Assembly (NCBI RefSeq): GCF_040833975.1
Contig: NZ_CP162130.1
Coordinates: forward strand, 1,067,501 to 1,131,500
Direction: 5' to 3'
From: Leptospira sp. WS92.C1
GTDB lineage: Bacteria; Spirochaetota; Leptospiria; Leptospirales; Leptospiraceae
DNA length: 64,000 nt
Shown here: positions 39,281-48,753 of the stretch, piece after piece
Layout: every line of letters starts with the position of its first letter
How positions within the stretch are numbered: position 1 is the first letter of the stretch
Position numbers and translations under genes: made by a program
The notes under the pieces: model-generated
Database searches by the model: none
Seen by the model: only the letters and a program-made list of their open reading frames with translations
Told to the model about the DNA's origin: nothing

Positions 39281-39670
39281 TTACTTGGTAATCACGTAAA
39301 TGTCTTTTCTTACTTTTTCTCGAAACAGATATGCTTCAATGAGATCTTTAATCGATTCTTTTTTTTCTTGGGGAAGTTCTTGAACTTTTCTAAACATTTC
39401 GAGGAGTTCTTGGTCATCCAAATTGACGCGAGCGGCGTTGTCTGAATTTCCATCGAGAAGATAGTCTGTAGTGACGCCGAGTGCATCCGCGAGTGCCTTG
39501 AGTTTGTCGGCGGAGGGTCTTGAGTCGCCTCGCTCGTATCGACCGATGTGATTGTAGTTGAGGTCTGTTAATTGGCCAAGCTCTTCCTGAGACATTTTTT
39601 TTGTGACCCGTAATTGCCGGAGCCTTTCCGGGAATTGATCCTTGGTGCTTTTCTTCTGTTTTGAAGCCAT
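39281..39670 (-). CDS. XRE-family HTH transcriptional regulator
   Basis: The 129-residue protein has a Cro/CI-type HTH at residues ~12-68. It reads ERLRQLRVTKKMSQEELGQL, then TDLNYNHIGRYERGDSRPSADKLKALADALGVTTDYLLDG. A C-terminal helical part (about 85-125) probably dimerises. It is divergent from the primase gene with ~170 bp between, so it likely represses that promoter and its own, like a prophage or plasmid immunity repressor. Confidence 0.88.
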   Translation of the reverse strand: MASKQKKSTKDQFPERLRQLRVTKKMSQEELGQLTDLNYNHIGRYERGDSRPSADKLKALADALGVTTDYLLDGNSDNAARVNLDDQELLEMFRKVQELPQEKKESIKDLIEAYLFREKVRKDIYVITK

Positions 39671-39722
39671 TTTCCTTCATCTATCGCTTAAAATTAGTTC
39701 CTGTCGATCAAAAGTTCCGTTT

Positions 39723-39797
39723 TTTCGATTGCATTCTATGACAAGGATCGAATATCCTGCCTTGCAGATATGACGGAAAATGCTACACCTATGTAGG
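39723..39797. promoter_or_regulatory. candidate operators between XRE repressor and primase genes
   Basis: This divergent gap contains short inverted repeats. CAAGG...CCTTG surrounds an inner AGGAT...ATCCT, and CTACA-CCTA-TGTAG lies at 39,783-39,796. These are plausible sites for the XRE protein. Copy 2 has one base change beside the last repeat (TGCTAC to TACTAC). No clear -35/-10 pair can be fixed. Confidence 0.4.
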
Positions 39798-39840
39798 ATT
39801 GTACAGTCGAAATTTTTTTCACCCCAAGGAGCCTTTTTCC

Positions 39841-42922
<3,082 letters not shown>

Positions 42923-42933
<11 letters not shown>

Positions 42934-43984
42934 CCACAGACAGGGTGATGTATTCAGGGAGAAACGTGACAAGATCCCGAAGGGACAACACCATTTGCAC
43001 AGACTGACCACGAAGCAGACTCCGAGTATATTAGAACTATATATATTAGAACATTTGCAATCGATGTATTCATCACGTTACAGTAATGGGAGCATACAAC
43101 ACAGACGTTTCTCGTTGCTTTTGCTTTTGGAATGGTGCGAGGAAAGGGGAATCGATTCACCTTTGGAATTGACACGTTCTTTGATGGAGAGGTTTCAAAG
43201 ATTTGTGGGGCAGTATCGGAATCGAAATACGGGTCAACCTGTTGCGATCAATACGCTTAGCAGTATGCTTGTGGATGTGAGAATGTTTTTTCAGTGGTTG
43301 GAGAGGCGGGAGTATATACCAAAGAATCCGGCACTTGATTTGCGGATTGTTTCAATCGGGAGACGACTTCCAAGAAATATATTAAAGGTAGAAGAGGCGG
43401 AGAGGATATTGCAGGAACCGGATTTAGAAACTCCTTATGGAGTTCGTGACCGAGTAGTTTTGGAGTTATTTTATTCGACGGGGATTCGTTGTTTCGAATT
43501 ACAAAAGCTGAAACTAACGGACATTGATTTTGCGAATCGCACTGTCTTTATCAGAGAGGGTAAAAGAAGACAGGACAGAATGATACCGGTGTCAACAAGG
43601 GCGTTAGAGTGGATGCGGAAATACGTGGAGGATGTTCGTCCCGGACTTGTGAGTTTACCGGATGAAGGATATATATTTTTAACGAACAAAGGGAAAGCGT
43701 TACATACAAGTCAGATCATTGCGATGACGACCAAGTATCGGGAGCAATCGGGAGTAACGAAGCAGGGATCGACCCACATGTTTCGTCACACGACAGCGAC
43801 GCTGATGCTCGACAACGGAGCGGATATCCGTTATATCCAAGAGATGTTGGGCCACAGGAGACTGAATTCGACTCAAGTATATACGCACGTAGCGATATCT
43901 AAGTTGAAAGAGGTGTATGACAGGACGCATCCGGCGGAACAAAAGAATTCAAAAAAGAAGGACTCTGACTCTGATACAAGTTAA
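42923..43984 (+). CDS. tyrosine recombinase (XerC/D-like integrase)
   Basis: The 353-residue protein has a SAM-like core-binding domain (about residues 32-135) and a complete catalytic domain. The catalytic set is visible: R189 ([10 protein letters not shown]), H285 and R288 ([12 protein letters not shown]), H311 ([10 protein letters not shown]) and nucleophile Y320 (QVYTHVAI). An unusual ~30-residue basic N-terminal extension ([12 protein letters not shown]) precedes it. It is translationally coupled to the primase gene. It is the best candidate for inserting the element at the VHNY core. The copy-2 protein is identical. Confidence 0.92.
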
Positions 43985-44011
43985 ACCTGAATAACAGAGA
44001 CACCTTTCACC

Positions 44012-44040
44012 GGTTAAAGAAGGACAACCCTTCTTTAACC
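44012..44040. repeat. perfect 12-bp stem-loop upstream of parA
   Basis: GGTTAAAGAAGG and CCTTCTTTAACC form a perfect inverted repeat with a five-base centre, between the recombinase stop and parA. No T-run follows, so it is not a clear terminator. It could be a parS-like ParB site, an operator for ParA/ParB autoregulation, or an mRNA processing hairpin. Confidence 0.6.
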
Positions 44041-44107
44041 GAAATCAAAGAAACAAAAACTAAAACAAGAAATTCAAAAAGACTAAACTACTTAGGAGGC
44101 CGAAGGT

Positions 44108-44875
44108 ATGCAGATTGTAACGCTTGCGAATTTGAAGGGAGGGGTCGCGAAGACGACGACTGCGATCAACGTTTCTCTCCAGCTCTCCAGAAGAAAAAGG
44201 AGAGTGTTGTGTATGGACTTGGATTTGAACAACAACCTAACGGACTTTTTTCTTCGTGGAGAGAGCGAAGAGGAGTTGGATGCAAGGAATGTGTATCACG
44301 CGTTGTTGGAGCAGAAGGAAATCGAGACTTGTGTGTATGAAACCCGGTTTGCGGGAATTTCAATCTTACCGGCGACACTTGCTTTGGGAGAGATCACGAA
44401 GGAGCTTGGAAGTGATCCGGGGGTACTTGCAACGTTTGTTTCGAAGCTAAGAGGTTTGCCGTATGACTATGTAATCATCGATACGCCTGTGTATTTTTCA
44501 TTAGAGCTACGGTTTGCGCTTTTTGTAGCGGATATGGTGTTGTATCCGATCCGTCCGGCGAGATGGAACTTTCAAGGGACAAAGACACTCCTCGGAGAAA
44601 TTGAGAAGATGTTTAGAGAGTTTCAAGAAACAGGAATCCAAGAGGCAAAGCCAAAGACAATGCTTGTTCCCTCGATCGTGGGGAAGAGAAAGCAGGAAGC
44701 GGAAAGGATCTTGAGACTCAGGACAAAATACAAAGTTTCGAAAACTGTAATATGGAAGTTATCAGCGATTGAGACGGCAACGGAGATGGGAAGAGCTTTG
44801 AAAGAGAACACAAAGGGTTACGAGTTGTTTCGGGAGTTGACGGAAGAGGTTCTGAGGCTTGAAGAGCAATCGTAA
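44108..44875 (+). CDS. parA: ParA-family partition ATPase
   Basis: The 255-residue protein has the deviant Walker A motif KGGVAKTT (residues 10-17), the A' motif MDLDLNNN and Walker B-type YVIIDTPVY. It lacks an N-terminal HTH, so it is the short type Ib-like or chromosomal-type ParA. It would move ParB-bound DNA over the nucleoid. A strong AGGAGG site lies before the ATG. parB follows after 29 bp. This supports an extrachromosomal phase for the element. The copy-2 protein is identical. Confidence 0.92.
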   Translation: MQIVTLANLKGGVAKTTTAINVSLQLSRRKRRVLCMDLDLNNNLTDFFLRGESEEELDARNVYHALLEQKEIETCVYETRFAGISILPATLALGEITKELGSDPGVLATFVSKLRGLPYDYVIIDTPVYFSLELRFALFVADMVLYPIRPARWNFQGTKTLLGEIEKMFREFQETGIQEAKPKTMLVPSIVGKRKQEAERILRLRTKYKVSKTVIWKLSAIETATEMGRALKENTKGYELFRELTEEVLRLEEQS

Positions 44876-44904
44876 CATCAAGGAACAAGTTTAAGGGGGA
44901 TCGG

Positions 44905-45999
44905 ATGAAGAGCAAAGAAGAAAAAGCAAAAGAATGGATGGAAGAACAAGAATCAAGTCCCCGTCTTGGCTCATCGGTTTCAAGAACGTATATCCCGAAG
45001 GGAGTAACGCTCAACCCGATTGTGAAGATGGTGAAGCCTGAGAACTTGAAGCCGAATCCGAACAACGACTTTGATCCCTTGACAGAAGAAGAATATGTGA
45101 ACTTGAAAGAGGACATTGCACGCAATGGAATCTTGGATGCACTGACCGCCAAAAAAGACGGAACGCTTGTGACTGGAGAGAACCGCTACCGGATCGCGTT
45201 AGAGTTAAAGGAACATGCAGACGAGAATGTGCGCCGTCGTGTGGAGAATATACCTGTTCGATATTATATGAACGCACTGACCCCCGAAGAGGAATACGAC
45301 ATTTTAGAAGGGGACAATTTGTTTCGTCGTCATTTGACTGCGGAACAAAAGAAAGAACGACTCAAGAGAAGAATTCTTCGCAAATACAAAGATGATCTTC
45401 TTCAAGACAACCGGGGAGGGGATCGGAAGAGTGAAATATCGAAACAAGAGATCGAATCTTTGCAAGAAGAAAAATCAAACGATCACCCTGAACTTTTGAT
45501 CGAGAGTTCTGAAATACAAACGGATCTTTTACCTGGAACTGCGAATGCAGAATCAAAAGAGGAGAGTGAATCTTTGATTGGAACAGATTCTGAAAAATCA
45601 AAATATCACCCTGATATTTTGATCGGAAAGCAAGATGTTGCTAAGAAGGTTTCTGAGAATGAAAACATACCTCTTGGGACGGCTCGACGATATGTAACGG
45701 AGTTAAAAAAAGAACTGAAAAGCAAGGATCCAAAACCTGCAAAGAAGAAGGCAACCAGGCAAAAGGAAGTTGTTACCAAGAAGGAGAAGGTAAAGGAATT
45801 CCAAAAGAAGTATTCCAAGCTGAGCGCATCGGCGAAGAAAACGGAAGTGAGTCGTTTGGTTGGAAAGCTCATTCAAGTAAGGAAGAAAAGAGAGAAGCTG
45901 GAAGCTCAGGTTACAATTTTTCAACAGGAAGATTCGGAGATTGTGGAGAAGCTGTTTGCCGTTGGAGAGAAGAAGAGGGTTCAGGGTTTGGGTGTATGA
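44905..45999 (+). CDS. parB: ParB-family partition protein
   Basis: The 364-residue protein has a ParB N-terminal (ParB/Sulfiredoxin) domain: [24 protein letters not shown], then [24 protein letters not shown], where the GENRYR box is the nucleotide-binding signature. A helical DNA-binding region follows ([13 protein letters not shown]), and a Lys-rich linker and coiled coil ([20 protein letters not shown]) come before the end. The middle contains an acidic repeat-like stretch with two [20 protein letters not shown] segments. It overlaps the next gene by 4 bp. It pairs with ParA for segregation. Confidence 0.88.
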   Translation: MKSKEEKAKEWMEEQESSPRLGSSVSRTYIPKGVTLNPIVKMVKPENLKPNPNNDFDPLTEEEYVNLKEDIARNGILDALTAKKDGTLVTGENRYRIALELKEHADENVRRRVENIPVRYYMNALTPEEEYDILEGDNLFRRHLTAEQKKERLKRRILRKYKDDLLQDNRGGDRKSEISKQEIESLQEEKSNDHPELLIESSEIQTDLLPGTANAESKEESESLIGTDSEKSKYHPDILIGKQDVAKKVSENENIPLGTARRYVTELKKELKSKDPKPAKKKATRQKEVVTKKEKVKEFQKKYSKLSASAKKTEVSRLVGKLIQVRKKREKLEAQVTIFQQEDSEIVEKLFAVGEKKRVQGLGV

Positions 46000-46292
46000 G
46001 AGAGAGCAAACATTCTAAAGAAACTTTGAGGTTGGTCACTCCGAAATCATCTGAAACGGAAGAAGAGAGATTGTTCTGGGAGAGAATCGAAACTTTTTGG
46101 AAGAGATTTGAGAGTTTGAGTGCTTCTGGAAAGAGAGAGGAAGTCAAAGGGCTGTTTGCGACGTTTCAGAAAAATCAAAAGAGGATGGAAGTTCTACTGT
46201 TTCAGTGGAAGGATCTTTTCGAGAAAGACAGAGAGACGAGAAGAAAGCTCCGAGTGATTGGTGAGAGAATGAGAGGAAAACGGAGGGCTTGA
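45996..46292 (+). CDS. small charged coiled-coil protein, last gene of the parAB operon
   Basis: The 98-residue protein overlaps the parB stop by 4 bp (ATGA). It is rich in Glu, Arg and Lys, with likely helical segments ([36 protein letters not shown]). No family is recognised. Translational coupling to ParB suggests an accessory role in partition or copy control. It is identical in copy 2. Confidence 0.7.
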   Translation: MRESKHSKETLRLVTPKSSETEEERLFWERIETFWKRFESLSASGKREEVKGLFATFQKNQKRMEVLLFQWKDLFEKDRETRRKLRVIGERMRGKRRA

Positions 46293-46536
46293 TTTTTTTA
46301 GAAAAGATTTTTCCTTTTAGTCGGCATTGTCATTTCGGAAAAAGGGCGTTTTTTCCCTCACTTTTCCTCGTTTTTCCTCACTTTGATTTATCCTGAAATT
46401 TCCTGCATTTTCCTAATCTTGTATTTTCGGGATTCACTGCTCTTTCTTTTACAGCATCTGTTTGAAACATTCCTCTTTTAGCTGTGAATAGCGGAGCTTT
46501 CCAAAGCAGACAGAGAATTCAATTTCAGAGCGAATT

Positions 46537-46556
46537 CTCCGAGGCGTCCCTCGGAG
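46537..46556. repeat. perfect 8-bp hairpin downstream of peptide ORF 1
   Basis: CTCCGAGG-CGTC-CCTCGGAG. On the minus strand it lies ~15 bp after the stop of the 28-residue peptide ORF at 46,572-46,658, where an mRNA 3' stem would be expected. A second inverted pair (GAGAATTC/GAATTCTC) overlaps it. Confidence 0.6.
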
Positions 46557-46571
46557 ATCATCTTCACAGTT

Positions 46572-46658
46572 TCATTTCATCATTTCAACGACCAGCTCAA
46601 CTATATCGATCACAATCAAAACGATTTTGAAAATCAACAATACGACTCTCGGATCCAC
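46572..46658 (-). CDS. 28-residue hydrophobic peptide, family member 1
   Basis: A GTG start with GGAGG 7 bp upstream opens a 28-codon ORF ending in TGA. The peptide begins MDPRVV. Its core LIFKIVLIVIDIVELVV aligns without gaps to the cores of two other tiny ORFs (47,124-47,222 and 47,864-47,950). The shared pattern is L-[IV]-x-[KQ]-I-[IV]-L-x-[IV]-x-[DE]-[IL]. It should form one membrane-seeking helix. Similar-sized peptides include type I toxin-antitoxin toxins and phenol-soluble-modulin-like peptides. Function is unknown. Confidence 0.55.
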   Translation of the reverse strand: MDPRVVLLIFKIVLIVIDIVELVVEMMK

Positions 46659-46847
46659 TTTCGATCCTCCATTTTTTAAATTCGCGAGCTCAATTCTAAT
46701 CTCGCTAAATTATCTTTTGCGCCGGATCGGAAGAGTTTGAAAAAAAATCGGAAAAGAAAGAAAAAACGAACGAGAATCGAGATCGATTTTGCCGGTGAAG
46801 ATTTGTCTTTCGTATCAGAGGATTTCTTTGTTATTTCATTGTTTTTC

Positions 46848-47112
46848 TCCAATCCAGCCTTCTTTCTTTAGCTGAAATTTTATCGGCTCTCATGCGGCAT
46901 ATTGATTGATATGTCGAGCGGACGTGAGGGAATCCGAGGCCGTGGCGCAAGTCTGAAGATTGATCTTCGGCACAGTAAAGTAATGCACAAAATCAAATTC
47001 GAATATCCGCACACGCGAGGACACTTCGGATATTGGCCAATATCGGAAGTGCCGAACATCCGCGTCATGAGAGCCGCTCTTACAGCAAAGATTTAAAGAA
47101 GGCTGGATTGGA
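46848..47112. repeat. 265-bp structure bounded by 18-bp inverted repeats
   Basis: TCCAATCCAGCCTTCTTT (46,848-46,865) is perfectly inverted at 47,095-47,112, and an inner pair CGGCTCTCATG/CATGAGAGCCG is also inverted. Inside are further palindromes, including GATATTGGCCAATATC within a nearly perfect 30-bp palindrome and GAAGATTGATCTTC. No target-site duplication is obvious. It could be a MITE-like insertion or a structured RNA or origin element. Confidence 0.6.
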
Positions 47113-47123
47113 GCCTGCTCTTT

Positions 47124-47222
47124 TCAAAACAAATTCAGGTTTTGAAGGATTTCCAGGATGACCTTGAGGATTTCTGCGACGTTCAGAATGATTTTCGAAA
47201 TTAAATGTATTAGTTTCAACAT
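47124..47222 (-). CDS. 32-residue amphipathic peptide, family member 2
   Basis: An ATG start with AAGGAG 10 bp upstream opens a 32-codon ORF. The peptide begins MLKLIH and its core LISKIILNVAEILKVIL aligns without gaps to the other two peptides. The helix is amphipathic, with Lys, Asn and Glu on one face. The right arm of the 18-bp inverted repeat lies 11 bp after the stop on the minus strand. A larger reading frame overlaps on the same strand in another frame, but it has no ribosome-binding site. Confidence 0.55.
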   Translation of the reverse strand: MLKLIHLISKIILNVAEILKVILEILQNLNLF

Positions 47223-47587
47223 TTTGTAAATTCTCCTTTGAATACAGTTTAGCGGAAACTACAGATTTGTTAATTTTCGCTAAAAATATATTTTGCAGAA
47301 GAATCCGTTTTGATCTAAAAAAACTGCTGAGTTGGATGAATTGAATGATTGGAATTTCAAAAAGATTCAAAAATGGAACTTGTGTGGAACTTATCCGTTA
47401 CCTATACAAGATTCGCATGAAAAAATGAGTTGCAGAATGTTGAAGTCTGAAGAATGCTTTTGAAACTTCTTCTTTCCAACTTCTAAAAAGAAAGAATCGA
47501 ACACTTGCCTTTATTATCCATTGCGCTCCTTGTTGTGGAGCCTCTAAACTCAAAACCCCGATCTTTGGATCCTTTTCTAAAGACGAA

Positions 47588-47633
47588 CCCGGCGGAAACG
47601 CCGGGGCGGAGGGGGGAGAGTAATACCCCCCCG
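47588..47633. repeat. two consecutive GC-rich hairpins
   Basis: CCCGGCG-GAAA-CGCCGGG (GNRA-type loop) is followed at once by a G-run and C-run hairpin (AGGGGGG, nine bases, CCCCCCC). In an AT-rich surround this stands out. It could be the end of a structured RNA or a strong bidirectional transcription stop. Confidence 0.6.
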
Positions 47634-47818
47634 CAAATCAAATGAGTTTTTAAAATCAAAACTGAACGATATTGAATATTTCTGAATGAAAAAAACTATT
47701 TTCCTTTTGTTTTCGAAAGAACTCTTTATGAAATCGAATTCGTTTGGCTGAAACCGAATATTTCCGCTTTTATCCATCGGAAAAATACTAGCATTTACTA
47801 GCTTATCTTTAACATCCC

Positions 47819-47849
47819 GGTAAAAGCAGGGTCAAGCCCTGCATTTACC
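47819..47849. repeat. 13-bp hairpin downstream of peptide ORF 3
   Basis: GGTAAAAGCAGGG-TCAAG-CCCTGCATTTACC has one mismatch. On the minus strand it starts about 14 bp after the stop of the peptide ORF at 47,864-47,950, in the same relative position as the hairpin after peptide ORF 1. Confidence 0.6.
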
Positions 47850-47863
47850 GATCCGATTAACGT

Positions 47864-47950
47864 TTAACTGAGGAAAATTCGGATTAAATCCAGAATTTTC
47901 AGAATGATTTGAAACACGAGTTTCCAAATCGATATTTGATTTTTCTTCAT
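47864..47950 (-). CDS. 28-residue hydrophobic peptide, family member 3
   Basis: An ATG start with a very strong GGGAGGTG site (GGAGG, 8-bp spacing) opens a 28-codon ORF. The peptide begins MKKNQISIW and its core LVFQIILKILDLIRIFL aligns without gaps to the other two peptides. It is cationic and strongly hydrophobic. P2 and P3 also share the nucleotide string AAATCATTCTGAA, which supports common descent. A stem-loop follows the stop. This is the best supported of the three. Confidence 0.6.
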   Translation of the reverse strand: MKKNQISIWKLVFQIILKILDLIRIFLS

Positions 47951-48353
47951 ATCGCCCACCTCCCATATATTAGTATCAATTCTGCATTTTTTGAAAAACT
48001 ATGGAGAGTCGTAGCTCACCTTGATGTTCTAAAATGTTTCTCTTGATCTATATACATTAGTAGAAGTTGTTCCGGTACTTTTGCTTTCGGATTCGTTCCC
48101 ACAAAGGTTTTCGGTAATCCAACGCAGATCGAACCAAACTTTAGAAGAGGTGTTTTTGTTTTTCTTTGTTTGGCTGCTAAAGAGAGGAAAAATTGACTCT
48201 AATTTTGATACAGAATCTTGAATTTACTGTGAAAGGCTGCGCTTCCTCTTTAGTCGCCTTTCCTTTTTGCAAAAAGGATTCGACCAACGATGAAAATTAG
48301 ATCTTTGAGAGGAGAATTTTGCGGGTCTTCGTTTCTAAATGCTTCCTATCCAA

Positions 48354-48435
48354 GACTTGTTTCGAACCTGTTCTGTACTTGTGATTTTCAAAAGTGACTT
48401 GTTTGAATCTTGTGAGAGACTTGTCTTGAACCTGT
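48354..48435. repeat. iteron-like direct repeats (18 bp, ~21-bp period)
   Basis: GACTTGTTTCGAACCTGT (48,354), GACTTGTTTGAATCTTGT (48,396) and GACTTGTCTTGAACCTGT (48,418) are degenerate 18-bp direct repeats. A weaker unit starting TACTTGT at 48,376 fills the gap. The starts are ~21-22 bp apart, so all units face the same side of the helix, as plasmid iterons do. They lie ~280 bp from the right end of E. Confidence 0.6.
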
Positions 48436-48710
48436 CAGAATCCTAAAAGGTTTTTACCGGCAATGAATTTGCTTGAAACGGCAAATTCTCTGCAATTTTC
48501 CTAAGTTTTCCGAAATTTTGATTTCGCTCGTATTTTGGAAACTGGAATATTCAAAAACTCACTTAGAGGAAAAAGTTTGAGTTTCAAAAAACCTCGTCTA
48601 GGTGAATTTTTTAGGTGTGAGAATTAGTTTTGGGCTAAATCGCTTTGAATTAGCAAACGCTCTTCGAATTTTGGGGTTTTGTTGGTAGTTCGCAATGGGC
48701 GTTAACAAGC

Positions 48711-48722
48711 GGTCCACAATTA
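48711..48722. other. putative attR core: E / orphan-tip junction
   Basis: GGTCCACAATTA ends element E copy 1 and begins the VHNY codons of the displaced tip. An in-frame TAA at 48,703-48,705 lies directly before, so the tip has lost its upstream coding sequence exactly here. The 12 bases equal those at 34,110-34,121. Copy 2 ends in the synonymous variant GGTTCATAACTA. Confidence 0.55.
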
Positions 48723-48753
48723 TGAAGGCGGCTTTGACAAGGGTGTCAAAGCA

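Larger units (their letters stand above)
46293..48710. other. 2.4-kb gene-poor end of element E copy 1
   Basis: This stretch has no ORF of usual size, but it is strongly structured and identical in both copies as far as I can see. It contains TTTTCCTC-type direct repeats (46,348-46,420), several perfect hairpins, a 265-bp region bounded by 18-bp inverted repeats, three minus-strand peptide ORFs and iteron-like repeats near the right end. It probably combines a replication or copy-control region with the integration site. The parts are listed separately. Confidence 0.6.

Noticed and set aside
39799..39840. TTG start for the primase gene
   Set aside because: The AAGGAG site lies 9 bp before ATG 39,841 and the upstream codons show no conserved content; the same holds for copy 2.
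46902..47096. A 64-codon plus-strand frame inside the 265-bp palindromic structure
   Set aside because: It starts at TTG without a ribosome-binding site and its codons are dictated by the nested palindromes.
46848..47112. Insertion sequence call for the inverted-repeat structure
   Set aside because: No transposase frame and no target-site duplication could be seen.
47080..47370. A 96-codon minus-strand frame over peptide ORF 2
   Set aside because: No ribosome-binding site and low-complexity content; the short peptide in another frame has the strong site.
48331..48399. A TTG-started short plus-strand frame (with AGGAG) overlapping the iterons
   Set aside because: About 20 codons, Cys-rich without pattern, and it overlaps the repeats that explain the sequence better.
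48354..48435. CRISPR-like reading of the GACTTGT repeats
   Set aside because: Repeats are degenerate, the spacers are only ~3 bp, and no cas genes are present; the pattern fits iterons.
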